From the NCBI GenBank assembly GCA_031271525.1, contig JAISVO010000003.1, positions 1 to 13,666 on the forward strand: DNA of 13,666 nt, in the 5' to 3' direction. Position numbers and translations under genes: made by a program. Below the pieces are notes generated by a model. The model did no database searches. It was not told the DNA's origin and saw only the letters and a list, made by a program, of their open reading frames with translations. Positions 1 to 6,875 of the stretch are shown in pieces; positions within the stretch are counted from its first letter, which is position 1, and each line of letters begins with the position of its first letter. This DNA comes from Oscillospiraceae bacterium (GTDB lineage Bacteria > Bacillota > Clostridia > Oscillospirales > UBA929).

Positions 1-86
1 TTTAGGCAGAATTCATCGGGTGCGATCTCCATAATACTGCGGAGATCGGACAGACGGCGGCCTATGTCGCGCAGCTGTTCGGTCAT
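1..86 (-). CDS. HTH (probably XRE-cupin) transcriptional regulator, N-terminal fragment
   Basis: The first 28 codons of a minus-strand gene that runs off the left edge. The peptide starts MTEQLRDIGRRLSDLRSIME and continues with an Ile-Ala-Pro-Asp-Glu-Phe stretch. This pattern of a basic first helix, LR.I and a hydrophobic-E-E/F second helix resembles the start of XRE-type helix-turn-helix regulators, especially those with a C-terminal cupin domain, but the diagnostic part lies outside the window. The ATG start is supported by AGGAGG (positions 97-102) ten bases upstream and by a promoter further upstream. The gene is divergent from the asparaginase gene, so it could regulate that neighbour; this is inference from position only. 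Confidence 0.5.
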   Translation of the reverse strand, partial: MTEQLRDIGRRLSDLRSIMEIAPDEFCL

Positions 87-121
87 AAAGCGGAAACCTC
101 CTGTAAGGTATTTTAAAAAGT

Positions 122-151
122 ATTATAGCATGGGGGGAGGGACGGGCGCAA
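122..151 (-). promoter_or_regulatory. Promoter of the HTH regulator
   Basis: On the minus strand TTGCGC (146-151) is followed after 18 bases by a perfect TATAAT (122-127). The start codon at 86 lies about 35 bases downstream, with AGGAGG between. Confidence 0.55.
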
Positions 152-213
152 GTTTTTTTTGGGACAGGCCGTCCGCCTGTACGGTTTGCCGTGAGGGCGC
201 ATCCCATCCCCCA

Positions 214-242
214 TTGTAGACCGCGCCGTCCTGTGGTATACT
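214..242 (+). promoter_or_regulatory. Promoter of the asparaginase gene
   Basis: TTGTAG (214-219) and TATACT (237-242) are separated by 17 bases. The -10 matches consensus at five of six positions and the -35 at three. It sits about 48 bases before the ATG at 290, and faces away from the promoter of the HTH regulator. Confidence 0.5.
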
Positions 243-289
243 CTGTATCGTCGCAAACCGCAGAATAGAGTGAGGAAGATCAAAAAGTC

Positions 290-1393
290 ATGAAAACCAT
301 CCTGCTGATCACCACGGGCGGAACAATTGCCTGCAGAAAAAACGAAGCGGGCGTTTACAGCCCCGAGCTGCGGGGCCGTGAGCTGACCGCCTGTGTCCCC
401 GAGATCGCGTCCATCTGTGAGCCGCGCTATAACGACATCTACCAAACCCCGCTGGACAGCACCAACATCCAACTCTCGGATTGGGCGCTGATGTCCGAAG
501 CGATCTACGCCGGTCTTACACAAGATTGCGACGGCATCGTTGTCACGATGGGAACCGACACGATGTCATACACCGCCGCGATGCTCTCGTTTATGCTGAT
601 CAACCCCCATAAACCGGTGATCCTGACCGGGTCGCAGATCCCAATGACGGCACCCGGAACCGACGGCAAACAGAACCTTTTGGATGCGTTCCAAACCGCC
701 CTCGCGGGGTATCCCGGGATCTACATCGTCTTCGACGGGAAGATCATCTACGGCACCCGCGCCAGCAAGGTGGACGCCCTCTCCTCCTGTGCCATCGAAC
801 CAATCAATGTCCCCCGCGCCGGGTCGGTGACGGCGGGCGGCGTTTTGATGGAGCACCCGATCAAGATTCCCGCCGGCGGGGAGACCCGGATGGACAACAG
901 GGTCTGCGGCGATGTCTTCTTGCTGAAACTGATCCCCGGGCTTGTCCCGGACAAGATTGATACCCTCTTGGACTTGGGATTTAAGGGGATCGTCTTGGAG
1001 GTGTTCGGATTGCAAGGGATCCCCACCGCGTCGGACGGACGGGCAAGCGTCTATCAATCAATCAAAAAGGTGTTGGAACGGGGCAAAACCATCCCGATTG
1101 CGGCCACAACCCAGTGTGTCAAGGGCGAGACAAATTTCGGCGTTTACGCTCTTGGCGGGCGGGAGCTGCTGGAGGCCGGCCTGATCCCCTGCTATGACAT
1201 GACGACCGAAGCGGCGGTCACCAAACTGATGTGGCTTCTCGGACACGATTACTCCGTTGGGGAGATCAAGGCGGAAATGCTCCGCAACTATTGCGGCGAG
1301 ATTTCGGACACCGCCGCGTCGAGGGCTTGGACGCCGGAGCTTGGCGCGTCTGGGGAAGACCGGAGGGACAGCGGCGTCAATCTTCCGGTTTGA
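290..1393 (+). CDS. ansA: L-asparaginase, type I-like (cytoplasmic)
   Basis: Hydrolyses L-asparagine to aspartate and ammonia. The 367-residue protein has no signal peptide, which points to the cytoplasmic type. The first active-site signature is TTGGTIA at residues 8-14 with nucleophile candidate Thr12. Substrate-binding Asp56-Ser57 lie in a DSTNI motif. The second signature is MGTDTMSYTA from residue 87, with Thr89-Asp90, and the catalytic-triad lysine is Lys160 in SKVDA. Most homologues have HGTDT; here Met87 replaces the His. The protein is some 30 residues longer than E. coli AnsA (338), and the extra length includes a polar C-terminal tail rich in Ser, Glu, Asp and Arg. GAGGAAG about 13 bases before the ATG is the likely ribosome site. 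It is transcribed alone and is divergent from an HTH regulator. Confidence 0.9.
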   Translation: MKTILLITTGGTIACRKNEAGVYSPELRGRELTACVPEIASICEPRYNDIYQTPLDSTNIQLSDWALMSEAIYAGLTQDCDGIVVTMGTDTMSYTAAMLSFMLINPHKPVILTGSQIPMTAPGTDGKQNLLDAFQTALAGYPGIYIVFDGKIIYGTRASKVDALSSCAIEPINVPRAGSVTAGGVLMEHPIKIPAGGETRMDNRVCGDVFLLKLIPGLVPDKIDTLLDLGFKGIVLEVFGLQGIPTASDGRASVYQSIKKVLERGKTIPIAATTQCVKGETNFGVYALGGRELLEAGLIPCYDMTTEAAVTKLMWLLGHDYSVGEIKAEMLRNYCGEISDTAASRAWTPELGASGEDRRDSGVNLPV

Positions 1394-1400
1394 GTTCTTT
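1359..1400 (+). terminator. Possible weak terminator overlapping the end of ansA
   Basis: ACCGGAGG (1359-1366) can pair with CTTCCGGT (1382-1389), with an inner GAC/GTC pair, and is followed by a T-rich tract. The stem lies inside the last codons and includes one G-T pair, and the T tract is interrupted, so it may be fortuitous. Confidence 0.3.
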
Positions 1401-1408
1401 CTTCCCGC

Positions 1409-1438
1409 TTTACAAACCCCGGCTCACAATGGTATAAT
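1409..1438 (+). promoter_or_regulatory. Promoter of lepA
   Basis: TTTACA (1409-1414), an 18-base spacer and a perfect TATAAT (1433-1438) lie just before the lepA ribosome site. This lets lepA be transcribed independently of ansA. Confidence 0.65.
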
Positions 1439-1471
1439 AACACAAACCAGAAGGAATAAGAGGAACAGAAC

Positions 1472-3283
1472 GTGCAGGACAACATCCGCAATTTTTGCAT
1501 TATCGCGCATATCGACCACGGAAAATCGACTTTGGCGGACCGGATCATCGAAGCGACCCGCTCGGTGGAGAAGCGGGCGATGTCGGATCAAATTCTCGAC
1601 AACATGGATTTGGAGCGGGAGCGGGGGATCACGATCAAAGCCCGCGCCGTCCGTCTGCCCTACACCGCGGCGGACGGAAAAACCTATCAGTTCAACCTGA
1701 TCGATACCCCCGGGCATGTTGACTTCAACTATGAGGTGAGCCGTTCGCTAGCCGCCTGCGAGGGCGCTGTTTTGGTCGTGGACGCGGCGCAGGGAATCGA
1801 GGCGCAGACGCTCGCGAATACCTATCTCGCGCTGGAGCACAATCTGGAGGTCCTGCCGGTAATCAACAAGATCGACCTTCCGGCGGCAGACCCCGAACGC
1901 GCCGTCCGGGAGATTGAGGATGTAATCGGGCTGCCGGCGCAGGAAGCCCCTCGCATCTCGGCAAAGCAGGGGATCAACATCGAAGCGGTGCTCCAAACGG
2001 TGGTGGACGGCGTCCCCGCCCCCGGCGGCGACCCGGACGCGCCGGTCCGCGCCTTGATTTTCGACAGTCAATATGACGCGTATAAAGGCGTGATCGTCTT
2101 GGTGCGCGTTTTCGACGGCACATTGAAAGCGGGCGACTCCGTCCTGATGATGGCGACCGGCGCCGTGTATCAACTGGTCGAGGTGGGTGTTCTCCGCCCG
2201 CTGGGGATGGAGCCGAGCGGCTCGCTCTCCGCCGGGGAGGTTGGCTACCTTACGGCCTCCATTAAAGAGGTACGCGACACGCAGGTGGGAGACACAGTGA
2301 CCCTTGCGGGCAACCCCGCGCCCGATCCGTTGCCGGGATACCGCGCCGTACAGCCGATGGTTTTTTCGGGCGTTTATCCGGCGGATGGGGCGAAGTACCC
2401 CGATCTGCGGGACGCGCTGGAACGCCTATACCTCAACGACGCGTCCCTCACCTTCGAACCGGAGACGTCGGTCGCGCTGGGCTACGGATTCCGGTGCGGC
2501 TTTCTCGGTCTCCTCCATATGGAGGTCATACAAGAGAGGCTGGAGCGGGAGTTCAACCTCGACCTGATTACGACCGCGCCGAGCGTCATCTATAAAATCA
2601 CCAAGACCAACGGCGAGGTTGTCTCGATTGACAACCCGCTGAACTACCCCGACCCGTCCGGGATTGAGAAGACCGAGGAGCCGTTTGTCAAGGCGAACGT
2701 CATTACCCCGCAGGAATATGTCGGCAGCCTGATGGAACTGTGTCAGGAGCGGCGCGGCGTCTTTAAGGATATGCAGTATTTGGACGGGTCGACCAAGGGC
2801 CGCGTCGAGCTGCATTACGAACTGCCGCTGGGCGAGATCATCTATGACTTTTTCGACGCGCTGAAGAGCCGCACCCGGGGGTATGCGTCGCTCGACTATG
2901 AGTTGACCGATTACCGCGAGAGCGACCTCGTCAAGCTGGACGTACTGCTGAACGGGGACGTGGTGGACGCGTTATCGTTTATCGTGCACACGGAGAAGGC
3001 GTATCCCCGGGCGCGGCGGATCGCGGAAAAGCTCAAGGAACATATTCCGCGTCAGATGTTTGAGGTACCGGTGCAAGTCGCGATCGGCGGTAAGATCATC
3101 GCCCGGGAGACGGTACGCGCCATGCGGAAGGACGTGCTGGCGAAGTGCTACGGCGGCGATATCACACGAAAGAAGAAGCTTCTGGAGAAGCAGAAGGAGG
3201 GGAAGAAGCGTATGCGTTCCCTCGGCTCGGTCGAGGTTCCCCAAGAAGCGTTCATGGCGGTGTTGAAGCTGGACGAGGATTGA
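1472..3283 (+). CDS. lepA: Elongation factor 4 (LepA), ribosome-associated GTPase
   Basis: A translational GTPase that binds the ribosome and is thought to act on stalled or mis-translocated complexes or in 30S biogenesis. At 603 residues it has the usual family length. GTPase motifs are all present: G1 AHIDHGKST (12-20), G2 in RERGITIK around residue 50, G3 DTPGH (78-82), G4 NKID (132-135) and G5 SAK (163-165). The LepA-specific C-terminal domain is complete and ends with the typical YGGDITRKKKLLEKQKEGKK segment and a short acidic tail. The start is GTG at 1472, preceded by AGAGGAAC; no ATG in that frame fits better because the following residues (QDNIRNFCIIAHIDHGK) match the family start. 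It converges with rpmA-rplU. Confidence 0.97.
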   Translation: MQDNIRNFCIIAHIDHGKSTLADRIIEATRSVEKRAMSDQILDNMDLERERGITIKARAVRLPYTAADGKTYQFNLIDTPGHVDFNYEVSRSLAACEGAVLVVDAAQGIEAQTLANTYLALEHNLEVLPVINKIDLPAADPERAVREIEDVIGLPAQEAPRISAKQGINIEAVLQTVVDGVPAPGGDPDAPVRALIFDSQYDAYKGVIVLVRVFDGTLKAGDSVLMMATGAVYQLVEVGVLRPLGMEPSGSLSAGEVGYLTASIKEVRDTQVGDTVTLAGNPAPDPLPGYRAVQPMVFSGVYPADGAKYPDLRDALERLYLNDASLTFEPETSVALGYGFRCGFLGLLHMEVIQERLEREFNLDLITTAPSVIYKITKTNGEVVSIDNPLNYPDPSGIEKTEEPFVKANVITPQEYVGSLMELCQERRGVFKDMQYLDGSTKGRVELHYELPLGEIIYDFFDALKSRTRGYASLDYELTDYRESDLVKLDVLLNGDVVDALSFIVHTEKAYPRARRIAEKLKEHIPRQMFEVPVQVAIGGKIIARETVRAMRKDVLAKCYGGDITRKKKLLEKQKEGKKRMRSLGSVEVPQEAFMAVLKLDED

Positions 3284-3309
3284 CGGCGGCTATTGTTCCG
3301 CCCCGCCCG

Positions 3310-3325
3310 CCCCAGACGGGGTTTT
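3310..3325 (+). terminator. Weak terminator-like hairpin after lepA
   Basis: CCCC (3310-3313), a four-base loop, GGGG (3318-3321), then TTTT (3322-3325). The four-pair stem is short for an intrinsic terminator. The stronger hairpin at 3377-3405 lies beyond it. Confidence 0.3.
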
Positions 3326-3369
3326 CAGGAGAGAACGATCACTTTGGGGGACGGAGGGATGATCCCCCC

Positions 3370-3412
3370 AAAAAAGAATCACCGTCTTTCATCAAGACGG
3401 TGATTGGGTTTA
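3370..3412. terminator. Terminator between convergent lepA and rpmA
   Basis: AATCACCGTCTT (3377-3388) and its exact reverse complement (3394-3405) form a 12-bp stem with a five-base loop. On the minus strand the stem is followed by CTTTTTT, so it is a good intrinsic terminator for rplU-rpmA, starting only about 14 bases after the rpmA stop. On the plus strand the following T tract (GGGTTTATTT) is weaker, but it may also stop lepA transcripts. Confidence 0.85.
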
Positions 3413-3418
3413 TTTCGT

Positions 3419-3679
3419 CTATTCCGCCACCGCGTAGACCGAGACGCGTTTGCGGTCACGACCCTGCCGCTCGAAGCGGACGGTGCCGCTGCCCAGCGCG
3501 AAGAGAGTGTCGTCGCTGCCGAGACCCACATTTGCGCCCGGATGGATGTGGGTGCCGCGCTGCCGCACCAAAATGGTGCCCGCGTTGACATACTGACCGT
3601 CGGCGCGCTTTGCGCCGAGCCGCTGCGCGTTTGAGTCGCGCCCGTTGCGCGAGGAGCCTACGCCCTTTTTATGTGCCAT
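3419..3679 (-). CDS. rpmA: 50S ribosomal protein L27, without the cleavable N-terminal extension
   Basis: L27 is a large-subunit protein whose N-terminus reaches the peptidyl transferase centre. The 86-residue product starts MAHKKGVGSSRNGRDSNAQR, the classical L27 start. Most Firmicutes carry about nine extra N-terminal residues that the Prp protease must remove. Here the sequence between the rplU stop and this ATG (33 bases) has no in-frame start codon that could encode such an extension; the first upstream in-frame stop is the rplU TAA itself. AAGGAG eight bases before the ATG gives a good ribosome site. It is the second gene of an rplU-rpmA operon and is closed by the terminator at 3377-3405. 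Confidence 0.97.
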   Translation of the reverse strand: MAHKKGVGSSRNGRDSNAQRLGAKRADGQYVNAGTILVRQRGTHIHPGANVGLGSDDTLFALGSGTVRFERQGRDRKRVSVYAVAE

Positions 3680-3712
3680 ACTCTCATCTCCTTGAGTTGT
3701 TGATCGGATCGG

Positions 3713-4039
3713 TTAGTTTGCCTTCTTGGGCAGCGCGATCGCCTCGATTTGCAGCTTGGTGTAGGGCTGACGGTGTCCCTGTTTGCGGCGGTAGCCCTTC
3801 TTGGGTTTCATCTTGTAGACGACAATCTTCTTTTCCTTGCCGTTTTTCACTACGCTGGCCTTGACGATGACGCCCTCGACGTACGGGGCGCCGGTTTTCA
3901 CCTTTTCGCCGTCGTAAACGGCCAGCACGGTGTCAAACGCCAAGGCCGCGCCCTCTTCGGCGGGGAGTTTCTCGACATAGATGATGTCCCCCTCCGAAAC
4001 GCGGTACTGTTTGCCACCGGTTTCCAGAATTGCGGTCAT
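3713..4039 (-). CDS. rplU: 50S ribosomal protein L21
   Basis: A large-subunit protein binding 23S rRNA. The 108-residue sequence has the family start (M.AILETGGKQYRV), a beta-rich middle and the conserved basic segment KPKKGYRRKQGHRQPYTKL near residues 78-96. GAGGG about eight bases before the ATG at 4039 is the ribosome site. The next gene is rpmA after 33 bases, with no prp (ysxB) gene between them, unlike the common Firmicutes order rplU-prp-rpmA. Expression is probably autoregulated through the structured leader upstream. Confidence 0.97.
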   Translation of the reverse strand: MTAILETGGKQYRVSEGDIIYVEKLPAEEGAALAFDTVLAVYDGEKVKTGAPYVEGVIVKASVVKNGKEKKIVVYKMKPKKGYRRKQGHRQPYTKLQIEAIALPKKAN

Positions 4040-4125
4040 TGCGTTCCCTCAGCTTTATTATCAGTCTCGCTTATGGAGGTGAGAGTTTGATAAACCCTGC
4101 TTTTGAAAACCTCCGATAAAGCGGC
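4040..4125 (-). promoter_or_regulatory. Structured mRNA leader of rplU (L21-leader-like)
   Basis: On the minus strand GCTTTATC (4115-4122) can pair with the GATAATAAAGC segment (4052-4062). Inside that, GGAGGT (4109-4114) pairs with ACCTCC (4075-4080). The nested helices fill the space between the promoter and the rplU ribosome site. Firmicutes L21 operons often carry the Rfam L21_leader element, which L21 is thought to bind for feedback control. The assignment to that family rests on position and nested pairing, not on a covariance search. Confidence 0.55.
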
Positions 4126-4131
4126 TATGAT

Positions 4132-4160
4132 AGGATAACACAGTTCACCCTGTTTGTCAA
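4132..4160 (-). promoter_or_regulatory. Promoter of rplU-rpmA
   Basis: On the minus strand a perfect TTGACA (4155-4160), a 17-base spacer and TATCCT (4132-4137). The -35 box overlaps the TGA stop codon of the ABC ATPase gene (4157-4159). I see no terminator between that gene and rplU. Confidence 0.75.
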
Positions 4161-5116
4161 ACATTTTTTTCATTTTGACTGTAAAGGTTCGCCAAGCCCT
4201 CCTCCAGCGACGTCTGGGTGAAGCTGACATCCGCGATGCCGCTCAACCCGGACAGCTCATAGAGGAAGCGGTTGGTATCCTGATACGGGACTTCCCGCCG
4301 CTCGCCGCTTTCGAACAGGACAACCGCTTTCTTAACGCAGCCCAGTTTACCGCGCAGCGCCGAAAAATCCCCGTCGAAGGCGGCTTTTCCGCCCGAGATC
4401 AGCAGGATCCGCCGCGCCATCTCCTCCAAATCGTCCATGTCGTGGCTTGTGACAATGATCGTGGTGCCGCTTTCGGCGTTCAGTTTTTTGAGGAAACCGA
4501 TCATCCGGCGCTTTGCCATCACATCCAGTCCCAACGTCGGTTCGTCCAGCAGGATCAGCTCGGGCCTGTGCAGCAGAAGCATGGCCAAATCCGCCCGCAT
4601 CCGCTGCCCGAGGGACAGCTCCCTCGCGAACGTCTTCAGCAGGTCCTTGACGCCGAGCAGCTCGGTCACCGTATCCAGTGTCTCTTGGTATTCGCGCTCG
4701 GGGATGTCCCAAACGACCTTCTTCCATTCAAAGCTTTGGATCACCGGATGATCCCACCACAGCTCTGTGCGGTTGCCGAACAGTACCCCAAGCCGCCGCA
4801 TGATCGCTATTCGATCCTTGCGCGGCGATAATCCCAACACCGACAGCTCGCCCGCGTTCGGAAGGAGCATTCCGGCGAGCAGCTTCATCGTCGTGGACTT
4901 CCCCGCGCCGTTGGGACCGGCATAGGCGACGAACTCGCCCGGAGCCACCTCGAAGCTCAAGCCGTCCAGAGCGGTGATCGTCTTCCTCTCGGGATGTATC
5001 AGGTTGCGGAGAATCCCCCTGTTCCCCCGTCGGCGCTGGAGGAACGTTTTGGTGACGCCCCGGACGCTAACGACGGAAGCCGTATGGGAGATATCGGCTG
5101 GAACCCTTTTGGACAT
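4157..5116 (-). CDS. ABC transporter ATPase (ABC-2 type exporter, COG4586-like)
   Basis: The ATP-binding subunit of an exporter, acting at the inner face of the membrane with the two upstream permeases. The 319 residues show Walker A GPNGAGKST (67-75), signature LSLGQ (167-171), Walker B LILLDEP (187-193) and the H-loop histidine His225. The signature continues QRMRADLAML and the Q-loop region reads FGNRTELWWD (113-122). This is the style of the COG4586 group that pairs with ABC2_membrane_6/DUF990 permeases, where I recall FGQ.TQLWWD as usual; here Asn and Glu stand where Gln is expected. About 90 residues follow the H-loop, as usual in the group. The ATG at 5116 lies inside the end of the permease gene (50-base overlap), and no other start codon precedes the conserved VRGVTKTF, so the overlap is real. 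Substrate is unknown. Confidence 0.88.
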   Translation of the reverse strand: MSKRVPADISHTASVVSVRGVTKTFLQRRRGNRGILRNLIHPERKTITALDGLSFEVAPGEFVAYAGPNGAGKSTTMKLLAGMLLPNAGELSVLGLSPRKDRIAIMRRLGVLFGNRTELWWDHPVIQSFEWKKVVWDIPEREYQETLDTVTELLGVKDLLKTFARELSLGQRMRADLAMLLLHRPELILLDEPTLGLDVMAKRRMIGFLKKLNAESGTTIIVTSHDMDDLEEMARRILLISGGKAAFDGDFSALRGKLGCVKKAVVLFESGERREVPYQDTNRFLYELSGLSGIADVSFTQTSLEEGLANLYSQNEKNV

Positions 5117-5915
5117 AGTTTCTCAATCCTCTCTTAAAGATACGTTTTGCGGTGAGCGACAGCAGCAGGGCGAACAGCACCGGGTACAGCCCCGTGAGGC
5201 CAAGGGGCGGGCGGCCCAGCAGGCAGAGGGCGGGAAACCACGCCATCAGCCCCTCTGGCAAGATGGTGAGCAGAGGGATCTGGAGCGCTTTGGGCATCCC
5301 CGAGAGGGGAAAGGTGCCGACCACCCATGTGTCGTTGATCGCAACGCTCGAAATCTCCTCCGCCTCCGCCGGCGCGTAGAAGGCGAGGCTGCTCACGATG
5401 TACGACCGCGCGACAGTCACCGCCAGCGTCGCCGCCTGATAGGCAATCAGGGCGGCAAGCCACAGCGGCGTCACCGCGAGCCGCAAGCGGCTGACTGAGA
5501 TCACCGTCAGTACAGTCCCGACCAGAAGGTTTCCGCCGCCGGTGAACGGCGCGAACCCGCCGGTGACCAACTGGACGCCGAGCGGCAGGGGCTGGGTGAA
5601 CATGTGGTCCAGCTGACCCCGTCCGATGATCCGGCTGATAAAAATGTTGTTGCCCGAACCGAACAGGGTGAAGACCCCGACGCTGAGGGTGGAGTACGCC
5701 ATCATGAAGAGCACCTCGTCAGCGTTCATCTCGCCGATGCCACCAAAACGCGCGGCGATCAGGAAGACGCCCGACACCGTCGCGAGGTTGTTGACCAAGT
5801 CTCCGAGGATACCGAGCAGAGCGAATTTGGTGTCGCGGAGGAGGTAGACCATGTCCATCCTCGCAGAAATCGCGAAGAGGCGCAGGATACGCCGCAGGGT
5901 GACTTTATCCGCCAT
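5067..5915 (-). CDS. ABC-2 family permease, second subunit (ABC2_membrane_6/DUF990-like)
   Basis: A membrane subunit of the exporter, 282 residues with about six hydrophobic segments, including residues around 33-55, 67-90, 128-150, 155-175 and 240-262. After a short basic N-terminus comes RMDMVYLLRDTKFALLG, then an MLTQP-like FTQPLP motif near residue 107, typical of this family. It ends with a basic tail (GLRNYVQKGSSRYLPYGFRR), also typical. Its ATG overlaps the stop of the upstream permease by 11 bases and its own end overlaps the ATPase gene by 50 bases, so the three subunits are probably translationally coupled. Its substrate cannot be read from sequence. Confidence 0.82.
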   Translation of the reverse strand: MADKVTLRRILRLFAISARMDMVYLLRDTKFALLGILGDLVNNLATVSGVFLIAARFGGIGEMNADEVLFMMAYSTLSVGVFTLFGSGNNIFISRIIGRGQLDHMFTQPLPLGVQLVTGGFAPFTGGGNLLVGTVLTVISVSRLRLAVTPLWLAALIAYQAATLAVTVARSYIVSSLAFYAPAEAEEISSVAINDTWVVGTFPLSGMPKALQIPLLTILPEGLMAWFPALCLLGRPPLGLTGLYPVLFALLLSLTAKRIFKRGLRNYVQKGSSRYLPYGFRR

Positions 5916-6675
5916 AGCTCACCATTCCCTCCCGACTCTTTCTCCAGATCAACAACGCCGCCGGCCACAGGATCAAGTTCCAGAGGATTTGCAGAACGAG
6001 TATCTCGCCGGTGTCGGCGGAGCCGATGAAGACCGACAGCGGCGCGCCGCCCAGCGAGGCGAACGGCTGAAGCTTTACCGCCTCCGCGACGCCGAACGGG
6101 AGAAGCCGGATCGGGATCACCGTGCCGGACAGCACCGCCGCGACAGCTTGGCGCAGCCGGGAGATCAGCCAGTCGATGCTCCGAAGCTTCAGAGCGAGGC
6201 AGCTGAACAGTAGGTCGACGGCAAATCCGAGGGAGACGCAGAGGAGCAGGCTAAGCGGGAAGAGAGGCGACGCGGGGATGAGGTTTACGCCGAACGACAC
6301 GGCGATCGCGGCGGTCGGCAGCGAGAAGAGGGCGAGGTTCGGAAGCCAGCCGCCCACAGTCTGTGCCGCGAGCTGCCCGAGGACCGGCAGGGGACGCCCG
6401 TACAGCTTGAGTATCACGCCTTCCGAGAGCCAGCCGCTCGCTTTGGTCTGTACGGTCAGCGGTTCGCTCAAGAGGGCGCTGACGGTGGTGTAACTGAGGA
6501 TCTGCGAGACGCTCATTCCGGCGCTGCCGGCCCCCGAGGTCAGCACGGCGCGCCACAGGAAGAGGAGCGGCACCAGCGTCGCCGCTTTAATCAGGATTTC
6601 GGGAAGGAGCCAGACAACGCCGCCGTTGGTCTTCTCCCTCGCCGCGAGGTGGGCTGTTTTGATGTATTTCCTCAT
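5905..6675 (-). CDS. ABC-2 family permease, first subunit (ABC2_membrane_6/DUF990-like)
   Basis: A 256-residue membrane subunit, first gene of the exporter operon. It starts MRKYIKTAHLAAREKTNGGV, a short amphipathic stretch, followed by hydrophobic segments near residues 22-42, 98-130, 138-160 and 225-243. Related exporters have two different permeases of this size and one ATPase, commonly with the ATPase gene first; here it is last. AAAGGAG (6685-6691) nine bases before the ATG is a good ribosome site. It begins only 23 bases after the T tract of a strong terminator hairpin, so its expression should depend on readthrough or antitermination from the leader at 6698-6987 unless another promoter exists. 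Confidence 0.82.
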   Translation of the reverse strand: MRKYIKTAHLAAREKTNGGVVWLLPEILIKAATLVPLLFLWRAVLTSGAGSAGMSVSQILSYTTVSALLSEPLTVQTKASGWLSEGVILKLYGRPLPVLGQLAAQTVGGWLPNLALFSLPTAAIAVSFGVNLIPASPLFPLSLLLCVSLGFAVDLLFSCLALKLRSIDWLISRLRQAVAAVLSGTVIPIRLLPFGVAEAVKLQPFASLGGAPLSVFIGSADTGEILVLQILWNLILWPAALLIWRKSREGMVSYGG

Positions 6676-6697
6676 GCCAATAAACTCCTTTGAACAT

Positions 6698-6730
6698 AAA
6701 AAGTCTGGGGTTCCGTACGGAACCCCAGAC
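6698..6730 (-). terminator. Intrinsic terminator in front of the ABC exporter operon
   Basis: Positions 6703-6730 are a perfect palindrome with 12-bp arms (GTCTGGGGTTCC and its complement) and a GTAC loop. On the minus strand it is followed directly by TTTTT (6698-6702). It lies between the small leader ORF and the first permease gene, 22 bases before the permease start codon. A terminator placed this way suggests conditional readthrough. Confidence 0.88.
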
Positions 6731-6875
6731 GACGCAACAGGCTAACCGGCTTATGCCGGGCGGCTGCGGGGCGGGAGACATTCCATACGGCGCAAATGGG
6801 TATAGATACCCTGTTTGTGCCCGAAAATGGCGGTCAGAACCGTCAAAAGGGCGCAACTCACCCATATCGCCGTAT
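6711..6875 (-). promoter_or_regulatory. Candidate transcription attenuator of the ABC exporter operon
   Basis: Four RNA segments on the minus strand can pair in alternative ways. Segment 1, ATACGGCG (6868-6875), is the exact complement of CGCCGTAT, the first part of segment 2 (6781-6792, CGCCGTATGGAA). The last ten bases of segment 2, CCGTATGGAA, pair with TTCCGTACGG (6713-6722) of the terminator through ten pairs including one G-U; a flanking U-G could extend this. Thus 2:3 pairing would open the terminator and 1:2 pairing would permit it. Segments 1 and 2 lie inside the leader ORF, at codons 24-26 and 52-55. A ribosome stalled on segment 1 would free segment 2 and allow readthrough. This is inferred from pairing alone. 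Confidence 0.55.
6746..6759 (-). repeat. Hairpin enclosing the leader ORF stop codon
   Basis: CCGGC and GCCGG form a five-pair stem whose four-base loop ATAA contains the TAA stop of the leader ORF (6751-6753). It lies between segment 2 of the attenuator and the terminator. Confidence 0.5.

Noticed and set aside
164..180. ACAGGC/GCCTGT hairpin between the divergent HTH and asparaginase genes as a terminator
   Set aside because: The T run lies on the wrong side for either direction; it could be an operator, but one six-pair repeat is too little evidence.
4154..4831. 225-codon plus-strand open frame
   Set aside because: It is antisense to the ABC ATPase gene, whose motifs are unmistakable; the plus-strand product has no recognisable domain and long antisense frames are expected in GC-rich DNA.
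6703..6730. Perfect 28-base palindrome as a possible insertion-site or mobile-element mark
   Set aside because: The T tract on one side and its place before an operon are fully explained by an intrinsic terminator; no transposase, direct repeats or second copy were seen.
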